Part shown: positions 37,101 through 45,281 of the stretch, piece after piece
Position numbering within the stretch: position 1 is the first letter of the stretch
How the letters are laid out: each line of letters starts with the position of its first letter
Origin: Butyricicoccus pullicaecorum
Lineage (GTDB): Bacteria > Bacillota > Clostridia > Oscillospirales > Butyricicoccaceae
Direction: 5' to 3'
Length of the DNA: 64,000 nucleotides
Assembly (NCBI GenBank): GCA_021531865.1
Contig: JAFBIW010000004.1
Span: 1-64,000, forward strand
Notes under the pieces: model-generated
What the model saw: the letters and a program-made list of their open reading frames with translations, nothing else
What the model was told of the DNA's origin: nothing
Database searches by the model: none
Position numbers and translations under genes: made by a program

Positions 37101-38021
37101 ATGGATGGAAAAAACGAAAGACTCCGGCGGTATGCGCAGGCGGTGGCCTGCCTGCCGCCCCGTCTGATGGGGCTGGCGCTGACGGTACCGGATGAGGAGC
37201 GGGAGGAAACGGAAGAGCTGCGCCTGCGCGTGGGACAGGTCATGCGGCGGTCGGCGGGCGGACGGGAATTTCCGGTCGGCGGCGCACCGGTCACGGTGGA
37301 CGAGGCGCGGGACACGCTGACCCGGGCGGCGCACTGGTCGGTGCACAGCTTCAGCGACTGCCTGCGCGCCGGGTTCTTGCCCCTTGTGGGCGGGCACCGG
37401 CTGGGCGTATGCGGCACGATGGCCGTGCAGAACGGACAGCCTGTGGGCGTGCGGACGGTGTCCTCGCTCTGCCTGCGCATTGCGCGGGAGATCCCGGGCG
37501 CGGCGGACGGCATCCTACGCGCGGTCTATGATGGGGAGCGGGTGCGCGGCACGCTCATCCTCTCGCCGCCCGGCTGGGGGAAGACCACCCTGCTGCGCGA
37601 TCTGATCCGAGCCCTATCTGAAGCAGGCGTGCGGGTGGGCGTGGCGGACGAGCGGGGCGAGCTGGCCGCGATGCGGGAGGGACAACCCCAGTTCGCGCTG
37701 GGCGGCGCATGCGACGTGCTTGACGGCTGTCCCAAGGCCGCAGCCGCTTTGCAGCTCGTGCGCACGATGTCGCCCCGCGTCCTCGCGCTCGATGAGGTGA
37801 CCGACCCGACCGATCTGGAAGCTGTCCGCTTCGCGGCCAACTGCGGGGTGGCGGTACTGGCCACCATCCACGCGCGCAACGCGGCCGAGCTGTCGAGCAA
37901 GCCGTTTTACCGTGACCTGTGTGCCAGCCGTGCCTTTTCCTGCATCCTTGTGATTGACCTGCTCGACGGACGGCGGGCCTACCGCGCCCTGCCGCTGGAA
38001 GGAGGAAACGCCGATGCTTGA
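37101..38021 (+). CDS. spoIIIAA: Stage III sporulation protein AA (secretion-type ATPase)
   Basis: 306 aa. Walker A is SPPGWGKTTLLRD; ADERGELAA and the Walker B region RVLALDEVTD follow. It is the ATPase of the mother-cell SpoIIIA channel, related to type II/IV secretion ATPases. I chose the second of two close ATGs because it has better spacing from AGGTGAT. It starts the eight-gene spoIIIA operon, which is expected to be sigma-E dependent, although no convincing sigma-E promoter was seen. Confidence 0.96.
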   Translation: MDGKNERLRRYAQAVACLPPRLMGLALTVPDEEREETEELRLRVGQVMRRSAGGREFPVGGAPVTVDEARDTLTRAAHWSVHSFSDCLRAGFLPLVGGHRLGVCGTMAVQNGQPVGVRTVSSLCLRIAREIPGAADGILRAVYDGERVRGTLILSPPGWGKTTLLRDLIRALSEAGVRVGVADERGELAAMREGQPQFALGGACDVLDGCPKAAAALQLVRTMSPRVLALDEVTDPTDLEAVRFAANCGVAVLATIHARNAAELSSKPFYRDLCASRAFSCILVIDLLDGRRAYRALPLEGGNADA

Positions 38022-38532
38022 GCTTCTGGGCGCGACCTTGATCGTGGGCGCGTGCGGCGCGCTCGGTCTGGCCGCGCGGCAGCGGCTGACCCTGCGCATC
38101 GCGGCGCTGACCGCCATGCTGGACGGGGTGCGGCTGATCTCGGCCGAGATCGAGGGACGGATGACGCCCCTGCCCGATGTATTCCACCAGCTTGCACGCA
38201 GCCCGAACCGCTTCCAGCGGCGGCTGTTCGGTGAGATTTGCGCCCGGATGGAGCGGGCGGAGAGCATGTCGCTCGGCTACCACTGGAGCAGCACGGTGCG
38301 CGATCTGGCGGATGAGCTGGCGCTTGCCCCGGGTGACTGCGCCGTTTTGCGGGACGCCGCCGCTTTTCTGGGGCGGTACGACGCCGGGCAGCAGGTCAAA
38401 TCGCTCGATTATACCGCTTCCCGGCTGGAGGAATGCCGCCGCGCGGCCTGTGCGGAGCTGCGGCAGCGGGGCAGCGTTTACCGCGCCTGTGGCGTCGCGG
38501 TCGGGATTCTGGTCGTGCTGGTCATGCTGTGA
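38014..38532 (+). CDS. spoIIIAB: Stage III sporulation protein AB
   Basis: 172 aa. N-terminal and C-terminal membrane segments flank a helical domain resembling GspF-type secretion components (RLISAEIEGRMTPLPDVF, GRYDAGQQVKSLDYT). It overlaps spoIIIAA by 8 bases; GGAGG precedes the ATG. Part of the mother-cell channel in the outer forespore membrane. Confidence 0.93.
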   Translation: MLELLGATLIVGACGALGLAARQRLTLRIAALTAMLDGVRLISAEIEGRMTPLPDVFHQLARSPNRFQRRLFGEICARMERAESMSLGYHWSSTVRDLADELALAPGDCAVLRDAAAFLGRYDAGQQVKSLDYTASRLEECRRAACAELRQRGSVYRACGVAVGILVVLVML

Positions 38533-38554
38533 CCGGAGGAAGGGAGGAAAATAC

Positions 38555-38749
38555 ATGGAAGTCGATCTGATCTTCAAAATCGCCGCGATCGGGATTTTGG
38601 TCGCGGTTTTTAATCAGCTTCTTGTCCGTTCGGGGCGGGAGGAACAGGCGATGATGGTCACGCTGGCCGGGCTGATCGTCGTGATGATGGTGCTGGTGCA
38701 GCAGATCAGCGACCTGTTCACCCTGATGAAGTCGGTCTTCGGGTTCTGA
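38555..38749 (+). CDS. spoIIIAC: Stage III sporulation protein AC
   Basis: 64 aa, two membrane helices with a short connecting loop (LLVRSGREEQA), the normal size and topology for SpoIIIAC. ATG is preceded by GGGAGG. It ends 3 bases before spoIIIAD. Confidence 0.93.
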   Translation: MEVDLIFKIAAIGILVAVFNQLLVRSGREEQAMMVTLAGLIVVMMVLVQQISDLFTLMKSVFGF

Positions 38750-38752
38750 GCT

Positions 38753-39139
38753 ATGGAGGGAATCTGGACGTTGGCGGGCGCGGCAGTGGTGACCGCCCTG
38801 CTCGCCTTGCTGCTCCGGCGGGACGTTCCGGCGCTGGCCTTCATCGTTGCACTGGCGGGCGGGCTGTATCTGCTGAACGGCGCACTTGCGCCGCTGGCCG
38901 AGCTGACCCGGGCGGCGACCGGTCTGCTGCACGCGGCCGGACAGCAGCAGGCGGTCTATGTGCCGGTAGCCAAGGCGGTCGGGATCGCAGCGGTCGTGCG
39001 GATCGCGGGCGCGGTCTGCCGGGACGCGGGGCAGTCGGCGCTGGCGGCTTCGCTTGAGCTGGCGGGTGCGGCGGCGGCTGTCGTGGTCTGCCTGCCCCTG
39101 TTTGAGCGGGTGCTCGGGTTAATCGGCAATCTTTTATGA
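38753..39139 (+). CDS. spoIIIAD: Stage III sporulation protein AD
   Basis: 128 aa, four hydrophobic segments, very Ala/Leu-rich. Position between AC and AE and length agree with SpoIIIAD, an integral membrane part of the SpoIIIA complex. Confidence 0.92.
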   Translation: MEGIWTLAGAAVVTALLALLLRRDVPALAFIVALAGGLYLLNGALAPLAELTRAATGLLHAAGQQQAVYVPVAKAVGIAAVVRIAGAVCRDAGQSALAASLELAGAAAAVVVCLPLFERVLGLIGNLL

Positions 39140-39165
39140 ATTTTGAACGGAAAGGAAAAAACGGG

Positions 39166-40269
39166 ATGAAAAGACTGTGTGCGCTGTGCGCCGTTCTGCT
39201 GCTTGCGGTCGGCTGGGCGCGGGCGGCGGACGAGACGCAGGCGCTGGCCCGTTCTCAGGCGGGGGAGATGACGGACGCGCTGACCGGGGAAGCAGCCGCG
39301 CTCATGCGCGGCGTGCCCGAACGGTTGGAGGACGGTCTGGGCGAGGCGGTGGCGCAGTTGGCCGAAAACGCGGCCGTGGGCGGCCGGTCGGCATGGACAT
39401 CCGCCCTGCGCAGCCTGGGTAAGCTGCTGTTAGTCGCCGTTCTGTGCGGTATGTTACAGGGCATACGGACAGCGGCGGGGCAGGAAGAACTGCCGCTTGT
39501 GACGATGGCGGGCGCGCTCGGCATGACCGGCGTGCTGCTGAGCGACCTTTCGGGCATGATGCGCCTGTGTCAGGATACCTTGGCCGAGGTCTCGACCTTC
39601 TCCAAGTGCATGCTGCCCATCATGGCGGCGGCGGTCACGGTCACGGGGGCGCCCACGGCGGCGACGGTCATGCAGGGCGTGACGATGTTTTCCTTCGACC
39701 TGCTCGTGCGCTTCATCACCGGCCTGCTCCTGCCCGCCGTCGGGGTGTACATCGCGGTCATCACGGTCAACGCGGCCGTGGGCAGCGGTCTGCTCGGACA
39801 GCTCGCCGCCTTCGTCAAGTGGCTCGTGACCGGCAGTCTCAAGCTGGTGCTGACCCTGTTCGTTGCCTATCTGACCCTTTCGGGCGTAATCGGCGGCAGC
39901 GCGGACGCCCTCGCGGTCAAGACGGCCAAGTTTGCGGTCTCGGGCTCGGTGCCGGTCGTGGGCGGCGTGATTTCGGACGCGGCCGAGTCCATGCTGGCCG
40001 GGGCGGTGCTCATCCGCAACACGGTAGGCGTAGCTGGGATGCTGTGCGTCGCCGCTATCTGCCTGACGCCCTTCCTCAAGGTCGGCTGCAATTACCTGAT
40101 CTTCAAGGCGGGTGGGGCGGCGCTCTCGCCGGTGTGCGGGCGCACACTGGCCGGATTGATTGCGGGACTGAGCGACAGCATGGGGCTGATGCTGGGCATG
40201 CTGGGCGCGTGCTCGGCAATTTTGTTCTTTGAATTGGTCTTTTCCATCACGCTGGTGAATCCAATATGA
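39166..40269 (+). CDS. spoIIIAE: Stage III sporulation protein AE
   Basis: 367 aa from the ATG preceded by GGAAAGG; an alternative ATG lies 10 codons upstream and overlaps spoIIIAD. It has a signal peptide (MKRLCALCAVLLLAVGWARA), then about seven membrane segments (for example VAVLCGMLQGIRTAAG, FITGLLLPAVGVYIAV). It is the largest membrane protein of the channel. Its stop overlaps the spoIIIAF start as ATGA. Confidence 0.94.
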   Translation: MKRLCALCAVLLLAVGWARAADETQALARSQAGEMTDALTGEAAALMRGVPERLEDGLGEAVAQLAENAAVGGRSAWTSALRSLGKLLLVAVLCGMLQGIRTAAGQEELPLVTMAGALGMTGVLLSDLSGMMRLCQDTLAEVSTFSKCMLPIMAAAVTVTGAPTAATVMQGVTMFSFDLLVRFITGLLLPAVGVYIAVITVNAAVGSGLLGQLAAFVKWLVTGSLKLVLTLFVAYLTLSGVIGGSADALAVKTAKFAVSGSVPVVGGVISDAAESMLAGAVLIRNTVGVAGMLCVAAICLTPFLKVGCNYLIFKAGGAALSPVCGRTLAGLIAGLSDSMGLMLGMLGACSAILFFELVFSITLVNPI

Positions 40270-40757
40270 TAGAAGTCTTTCGGCAGATGCTGCTGGGCGT
40301 GTCGGCGGCGGCGATCTGCGGCGGCGTGGCCATGCTGCTGGCGGGCGGGGGCGCGCTGCGCGAGATCATCCGGCTGGCGGCCGGTCTGGCTGTCCTGCTC
40401 GCTGTGCTCGAGCCGCTTTCCGGCCTGCGTCTGCCCGATGTGGCAGGCGCGGTGCGGCGCGCGGCCGGGCAGGCACAGGCGCAGACCGACGAGATTGCGG
40501 CTGAGAACCGCGAGGTGCTGTCCTCCTCGGCGATGGACGTGACCTGCCGGTACATTAAGCGGCGCGCGGCTGAGATGGGCGTCGAATGCCGGGCCGACCT
40601 CGATCTGGCGACCGATGAAAACGGTATCCTGATCGTGACGGCGGCGCATATGACCTGCGGCCCGGCCGATGCGAATACGATGGAAGCCCTGAAAACGATG
40701 GTGGCGGAGGAATGCGGAATTCCGCGGGAGATGCAGACATGGAACTCGAACGATTGA
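40266..40757 (+). CDS. spoIIIAF: Stage III sporulation protein AF
   Basis: 163 aa. Two N-terminal membrane segments and a soluble domain (about 60-163), in this family a ring-building-motif-like fold. It overlaps spoIIIAE by 4 and spoIIIAG by 19 bases. Confidence 0.92.
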   Translation: MIEVFRQMLLGVSAAAICGGVAMLLAGGGALREIIRLAAGLAVLLAVLEPLSGLRLPDVAGAVRRAAGQAQAQTDEIAAENREVLSSSAMDVTCRYIKRRAAEMGVECRADLDLATDENGILIVTAAHMTCGPADANTMEALKTMVAEECGIPREMQTWNSND

Positions 40758-41281
40758 AGGAGGGGCTGCGGGCGCGGCTGGCGTGCGCCGCGCCCTTCAT
40801 AGAGCGCTATAAATATGTGTGCCTCGTCCTGTTAGCGGGCATTCTGCTGCTGTACGCGGGCGGAGGCGCACGGGACGAACCGGCGGCGCCCGCCGCCGCG
40901 CAGGATGACGCGTCCGGCTTTGTGCTGGCTGATTTTGAGGCCCGGCTGGAGGAAAGCCTGTCCCACATTCAGGGGATCGGGCGGGTCGAGCTGATGCTCT
41001 CGCTCGAGGAGACGGGCGAGTCGGTCTATGCCTCCAACATCCGGCACGCGGAGAACGGGGTGGACAGCGGCTCATACGAGAGCACGCTCTCGACCGTGTC
41101 GGACGGCAGCTACGGCGAGCAGCCGGTGCAGATCCAGCAGCGCTGTCCGACCTTCCGGGGCGCGGTCGTGCTGTGTGAGGGCGCGTCGCGCGACAGCGTG
41201 CGGCTGGCCGTGACCGAAGCGGTCGGGGCGGTGTGCGGGCTGGGTGCGGATCGAATTTCGGTCATCCAAATGGGTCAGTAA
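40739..41281 (+). CDS. spoIIIAG: Stage III sporulation protein AG
   Basis: 180 aa. One membrane segment (about 25-43, KYVCLVLLAGILLLYAG), then the intermembrane domain with GIGRVELMLSLEETGE and CPTFRGAVVLCEGASRDSV. In B. subtilis SpoIIIAG assembles a large ring in the space between mother cell and forespore. The ATG lies inside spoIIIAF. Confidence 0.94.
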   Translation: MELERLKEGLRARLACAAPFIERYKYVCLVLLAGILLLYAGGGARDEPAAPAAAQDDASGFVLADFEARLEESLSHIQGIGRVELMLSLEETGESVYASNIRHAENGVDSGSYESTLSTVSDGSYGEQPVQIQQRCPTFRGAVVLCEGASRDSVRLAVTEAVGAVCGLGADRISVIQMGQ

Positions 41282-41297
41282 AAGGAGGAAATGAATC

Positions 41298-41867
41298 ATG
41301 GCAAATGTGAAGAAACGGGGTGCGGTCTACGGCGTGATCGGCCTGATGCTGTGCGTGGCGCTCTACCTGAACTGGAGCTATGTCCAGTCGCCCGACGAGC
41401 TGCTGGTCGCCGGACAGGTCGATTCCGAGCTGGCGGGCGTGTCCTCGGCCGACCCATCCGCCGGGAACACAGACGCGGCGAATGCGGCGGAGGAAGCCGA
41501 AGCGGTCTCGGGCAGCGATTATTTTGCCCAGTCCCGCCTGTCGCGCGAAAAAGCGCGGGACGAGGCCATCAGCATTCTGAAGGACACCCTGCAAAGTGAC
41601 GGCTCGGACGAAGCGGCGCGGCAGGAGGCGGCGCAGCAGATCTCCAAAATGGCCGACGCTTCGGTGACCGAGGCCCGGGTCGAGAGCCTCATCCGCGCCA
41701 AGGGCTATGCGGATGCGGTCGTTTTTCTGGGGGAGGACTCGGTCAACGTCATCATCCAGCCGCCGGCGGGTGGCTTTGCCGATCAGGACGCGGCGGTCGT
41801 GCGGGACGTCGTGATCGGGGAGACCGGGCTGGGCGCAGACAAGATCAAGATCGTCGAAGCGGCCTGA
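41298..41867 (+). CDS. spoIIIAH: Stage III sporulation protein AH
   Basis: 189 aa. One membrane anchor (about 10-28), an acidic linker, and a C-terminal YscJ/FliF-like domain (about 95-189: ASVTEARVESLIRAKGYADAVVFL). SpoIIIAH binds forespore SpoIIQ to join the two halves of the channel. GGAGG precedes ATG. Last gene of the operon. Confidence 0.95.
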   Translation: MANVKKRGAVYGVIGLMLCVALYLNWSYVQSPDELLVAGQVDSELAGVSSADPSAGNTDAANAAEEAEAVSGSDYFAQSRLSREKARDEAISILKDTLQSDGSDEAARQEAAQQISKMADASVTEARVESLIRAKGYADAVVFLGEDSVNVIIQPPAGGFADQDAAVVRDVVIGETGLGADKIKIVEAA

Positions 41868-41947
41868 CATACCGGAAAGCAGGAGGATTTGATCCATCCG
41901 TAACATACCGTTCTTTATAAATTATACCGGGAATGGCAGAATCGGGC

Positions 41948-41976
41948 TTCATTTTTGGCCGCCCCTGTGGTATAAT
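41948..41976 (+). promoter_or_regulatory. Promoter of the Asp23-family gene
   Basis: TTCATT at 41948-41953, 17-base spacer, TATAAT at 41971-41976. The -10 is perfect, the -35 weak. It separates this housekeeping gene from the sporulation operon upstream. Confidence 0.6.
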
Positions 41977-42024
41977 ACAGTCATTCAATGGATTTTGAAC
42001 CTATATCCCTCCAAAGGAGCGTGT

Positions 42025-42453
42025 ATGAAGTTTATGGCAGAGCATAAGGAATACTGGATCACCGCAGGCGATCAGGGTACGATCAAGATTTCGGAAGATG
42101 TTGTCGCGTCCATCGCGGCGCTCGCGGCAACCGAGACCGAGGGCGTCAGCGGTCTGTGCACCGGCCTGAAGTCCGAGATCGCCAGCTTGCTGGGCAAGAA
42201 GAACAGCAGCAAGGGCGTTAAGGTACAGCTTGGCGACGACGATACCGTCGCGGTCGAGGTCAATTTCATGGCGAAGTTCGGTCACAGTGTTCGTGAGGTC
42301 GCGGGCAATGTGCAGGCGCGTGTCAAGAGCGAGATTGAGTCCATGACCGGCCTGAAGGCGGCCGCGGTCAACGTCTGCGTTGGCGGCGTGACCTTTGACG
42401 CGCCCAAGGCGGCCGAGGAAACGGCTCCCGCCGTGGTTGACCCCGAGGCCTGA
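42025..42453 (+). CDS. Asp23/Gls24 family envelope stress protein
   Basis: 142 aa. Central domain (about 8-125) has the family sequence GTIKISEDVVASIAALAATETEGVSGL and HSVREVAGNVQARVKSEIE. These are abundant cytosolic, often membrane-associated proteins linked to envelope homeostasis. ATG follows AAAGGAG. The family often lies between spoIIIAH and nusB in Clostridia; here nusB is absent and a convergent MATE gene follows. Confidence 0.92.
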   Translation: MKFMAEHKEYWITAGDQGTIKISEDVVASIAALAATETEGVSGLCTGLKSEIASLLGKKNSSKGVKVQLGDDDTVAVEVNFMAKFGHSVREVAGNVQARVKSEIESMTGLKAAAVNVCVGGVTFDAPKAAEETAPAVVDPEA

Positions 42454-42471
42454 TCTCCGTTTCAAACCGAC

Positions 42472-42508
42472 AAAAAACTCCCGTATGGTGTCATACGGGA
42501 GTTTTTTT
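42472..42508. terminator. Bidirectional intrinsic terminator
   Basis: ACTCCCGTATG and CATACGGGAGT make an 11-bp stem with A and T runs on both sides. It separates the convergent Asp23 and MATE genes. Confidence 0.92.
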
Positions 42509-42512
42509 GCGC

Positions 42513-43865
42513 TTAATCGGTTTCCTTTCCCAGCTTGCGGTAGACTGTGCAGTGCATGGTCAGGAAGCAGGCTGCGCCGCCGATGAAGTTCGAGACCGGC
42601 TCGGCCAGAAAGACGCCGCTGACGCCCAGCCCGGCCACATGGGGCAGCAGGAGGGTGAGCGGCACGACGATGATGACCTTGCGGAATAAGGAGAAAAAGA
42701 CGGCCTGCCGCGACTTGCCCAGCGCGACGAAGGTCGCCTGCCCGGCGAATTGCAGGCTCATCATGAAATAGCCGAAAAAATACAGGTGCAGGGCGGGCAG
42801 AGCGGCCGAGAGCAGGACGGGATCGTTATTGAAGAGCAGGATGAAGCCGCGCGGGAAAAAGAACAGGACGGCCCAGATGGCGGTCGTGTATGCGATGCCC
42901 GAGACCGCCATGAAGCGGATGGCCTGCTTGACCCGGTCGTAGGCGCGTGCGCCGTAGTTGTAGCCGATGACCGGCTGACTGCCGTTCGTCAGGCCGCTGA
43001 CCGGCATCTGCACGACCTCGCGGATTGAGGTCAGAACGGTCATGACGCCGACGTACAGGTCGCCGCCGAAGGTTTGCAGGGTAGCGTTGCAGGCGATCTG
43101 CACCAGACCGTTCGTGCCCTGCGCGATGAAGTTGGACAGACCCAGCCCGACGATCCGGCGGACACGATCGGTGCTCCACCGGAATTCGCGCGGCGTCAGC
43201 CGCAGGATGGCCCGGTCGGAGCGCAGGAAGCGCAGCACCCAGAGGGCCGAGGCCGTTTGGGAGAGAATGGTCGCCAGCGCCGCGCCGCTGACGCCCAGCC
43301 TGAGCTTGAAAATGAAGATCGGGTCGAGAATCAGGTTGAGCGCCGCGCCCAGCGAAACGGTCAGCATACCGGTGCGAGCGAAGCCCTGCGAGTTGATGAA
43401 GAAATTCATGCCCAGCGCGATCATGACGCAGACCGTGCCCGCCAGATAGATGCGCAGATAGCCCGCTGCATAGGGCAGGGTGTCCGCGCTCGCGCCGAAG
43501 AGCAGGAGCAGTGGGCGGCAGAACAGCTCGCCCAGCAGGGTCAGCAGCAGGCCGGTCGAGACCAGCAGGACGAAGGCGGTGTTTTGGATCTGCCGCGCTT
43601 CGTTGAGGTCGCCCTGTCCGCGTGCGATCGAGCAGATGGGCGCGCCGCCCATGCCGAACAGACCGGCGAAGGCTGAGATGACCGTGATGACCGGCATACA
43701 CAGCCCGACGCCGGTCAGGGGCAGGGTGCTGCCGCCGATGTGGCCGATGAACACGCGGTCGACCACATTGTAGAGCACATTGACGAGCTGCGCCAGCATC
43801 AGCGGCACAGCCAGCTTGAGAATGTTGCCGGAAACGCTCCCGCGCGAAAAATCGTTCTGCGCCAC
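42513..43865 (-). CDS. MATE family efflux transporter
   Basis: 450 aa, about 12 membrane segments in two halves. The N-terminus (GNILKLAVPLMLAQLVNVLYNVVDRVFIG) and AGLFGMGGAPICSIARGQGD are typical of DinF/NorM-type multidrug/toxin extrusion pumps driven by a cation gradient. GTG start after GAGGCGG. Its own promoter lies at 43903-43932. Substrate unknown. Confidence 0.92.
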   Translation of the reverse strand: MAQNDFSRGSVSGNILKLAVPLMLAQLVNVLYNVVDRVFIGHIGGSTLPLTGVGLCMPVITVISAFAGLFGMGGAPICSIARGQGDLNEARQIQNTAFVLLVSTGLLLTLLGELFCRPLLLLFGASADTLPYAAGYLRIYLAGTVCVMIALGMNFFINSQGFARTGMLTVSLGAALNLILDPIFIFKLRLGVSGAALATILSQTASALWVLRFLRSDRAILRLTPREFRWSTDRVRRIVGLGLSNFIAQGTNGLVQIACNATLQTFGGDLYVGVMTVLTSIREVVQMPVSGLTNGSQPVIGYNYGARAYDRVKQAIRFMAVSGIAYTTAIWAVLFFFPRGFILLFNNDPVLLSAALPALHLYFFGYFMMSLQFAGQATFVALGKSRQAVFFSLFRKVIIVVPLTLLLPHVAGLGVSGVFLAEPVSNFIGGAACFLTMHCTVYRKLGKETD

Positions 43866-43902
43866 GCAGAACCGCCTCTTTTCTTATCAGAATACAGAGA
43901 AA

Positions 43903-43932
43903 ATTATAGCACAGACCGGACGGCGCGGGCAA
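43903..43932 (-). promoter_or_regulatory. Promoter of the MATE gene
   Basis: On the minus strand, TTGCCC, 18-base spacer, TATAAT. It lies about 38 bases before the GTG start. Confidence 0.72.
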
Positions 43933-43937
43933 GACAC

Positions 43938-43964
43938 AAAAAAGCCGCGGCAGGCGCCGCGGCT
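43938..43964 (-). terminator. Intrinsic terminator after the small secreted-protein gene
   Basis: On the minus strand AGCCGCGG pairs with CCGCGGCT, followed by six Ts. It closes the minus-strand unit at 44037-44315, about 75 bases upstream. Confidence 0.8.
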
Positions 43965-44036
43965 GGAGCGAAGTCAACCTTTTAAAAGATCAAAGAACAA
44001 TCGTTGTAAAGGACTGTTCCTGAAATAGGACATAAT

Positions 44037-44315
44037 TTAAGAGATCGTGCCCGAGGGAGAGCAGGTCATGGACAGGCTGACAGACTTGGAGAGGGAACCG
44101 GAGTAGAAGGTGCATTTTCCGGAGACCTTTGCGCCGGAAGCGGTTGCGGTTTTAGTTTTTGCGACAGTGGAACTTCTTGTAGAATAAATAGATTGAGAAG
44201 TGATTTCAACCGTAAATCCGTTACCGCAGTCTATTACTTCTACCGCAGAGACTTCGGCTGCAAAAGCTGTACAGCACAACATAAACATTAGAGTCAAAGA
44301 AAGCAAACTTGCCAA
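44037..44315 (-). CDS. Small secreted protein, unknown function
   Basis: 92 aa if read from TTG. It has a hydrophobic signal segment (SLLSLTLMFMLCCTAFAAEVSA) and a mature part rich in Ser/Thr with two cysteines (CGNGFTVEITSQ, GKCTFYSGSLSKSVSLSMTC). In frame just upstream lie codons for CKKLL, giving a canonical basic signal-peptide start; an ATA at 44330 is placed 10 bases after GGAAAGG and may be the true start. The region is far more AT-rich than its surroundings. No family recognised; an exported peptide or small surface protein is inferred. Confidence 0.6.
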   Translation of the reverse strand: MASLLSLTLMFMLCCTAFAAEVSAVEVIDCGNGFTVEITSQSIYSTRSSTVAKTKTATASGAKVSGKCTFYSGSLSKSVSLSMTCSPSGTIS

Positions 44316-44329
44316 TAATTTTTTACATA

Positions 44330-44487
44330 TTAGTCAATGCCCTTTCCGTCGGGTTCGGAGAACAGATCATCTGGGATCTCGTCTTCTTCATAGGTGGTTT
44401 CTTCGATTACGATATAGAAATCTCCGTTGATAACCTCTTTGCCTTGATTCTGACGATTTCTTGTTCGATTGCTTCGGCAACCCAGAT
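44330..44487 (-). pseudogene. Possible frame-shifted gene remnant
   Basis: Two minus-strand frames carry protein-like sequence that would join if one A were added: VAEAIEQEIVRIKAK in one frame, then EVINGDFYIVIEETTYEEDE and DDLFSEPDGKGID in another, ending at TAA. The acidic tail looks coded. The stop lies immediately before the small secreted-protein gene. No start or family is recognised; it could be chance in AT-rich DNA. Confidence 0.25.
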
Positions 44488-44595
44488 TCAGTATGACGAT
44501 GCTGGGAATGAGTATTGTATGATGATACGACGGGACTGTATCGAGTGGTAGGCGAAGGATTTGCGACAAACGTAGATGAGGTGTTCTAACGTAGG

Positions 44596-45225
44596 ATGAT
44601 TCTGGAAAAACGTGTGAAATATGCACCAGCCGGCCTGTTTGCATTCATGGGAATTCTTTGGATTGGTGTGTGGAGCGTTTTATTTATATTGCCGATCACG
44701 CATCCGCCGCTTAAAACATATTTTATCGTAAATGCGGTTTCTGTGGCTGCATTTGCACTTGCGGTAAAGGTGTTTCCGAAGAAGGATCGATTCAACAGAA
44801 AAAAACTCATAAATGCCTGCTGTATCTTATGCGGGATTTTTTATTTGTTTTCTATCGTCGCCTTCACAATTCTGGACACGGATAATGCAAGGAGATTTTG
44901 TTTTAACGGGATTCCGTTCTGGACGATTTACACGATGTTTTCGTCTGCGGCAGGAGGATTTCTGCCGCTGGGATATGTAGTGCAATACCTTGTTTCTGAA
45001 ATTTTTCTTCTATGGCCGATTTGCTTCTCGATCAGCGTTGTATGCCATTCCATATATTCCCGTCAGAAACAGGCCGCGTTTATTTTTGCGGTTCCCATAG
45101 TTCTGGAATTAACACAGGCTGTTTTTCGCCGAGGGACGGCAGATATTGATGATGTGATTCTGAATTGTATTGGTTTGGAATTATATTATGCTTTGACCGC
45201 ACTGGTGAGAAAAAGAAAACATTAA
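44596..45225 (+). CDS. VanZ-like membrane protein
   Basis: 209 aa, about five membrane segments. The VanZ-like core appears as LPLGYVVQYLVSEIFLLWP and PIVLELTQAVFRRGTADIDDVILNCIG, with the family's Gln/Arg-Asp pattern between the last two helices. VanZ relatives modify glycopeptide susceptibility or envelope properties, mostly by unknown means. Codon use is AT-rich, unlike neighbours. AGGTG lies 12 bases before ATG. A strong terminator follows immediately. Confidence 0.8.
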   Translation: MILEKRVKYAPAGLFAFMGILWIGVWSVLFILPITHPPLKTYFIVNAVSVAAFALAVKVFPKKDRFNRKKLINACCILCGIFYLFSIVAFTILDTDNARRFCFNGIPFWTIYTMFSSAAGGFLPLGYVVQYLVSEIFLLWPICFSISVVCHSIYSRQKQAAFIFAVPIVLELTQAVFRRGTADIDDVILNCIGLELYYALTALVRKRKH

Positions 45226-45253
45226 AAAAGAGACCCCTCGGGGTCTCTTTTTT
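45225..45253 (+). terminator. Intrinsic terminator after the VanZ-like gene
   Basis: AGAGACCCC and GGGGTCTCT make a 9-bp stem with loop TC, with A-run before and T-run after. Confidence 0.92.
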
Positions 45254-45281
45254 GTGTCCATATTCCGTTTGCCGCCGGTTC

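Noticed and set aside
41867-42024. Possible riboswitch between spoIIIAH and the Asp23-family gene
   Set aside because: No conserved riboswitch core or terminator pair seen; a plain promoter explains the gap.
44309-44551. Plus-strand 80-codon ORF with a hydrophobic N-terminus
   Set aside because: No ribosome site; it runs opposite the putative minus-strand remnant and its end reads on only through a frame change. Coding status unclear.
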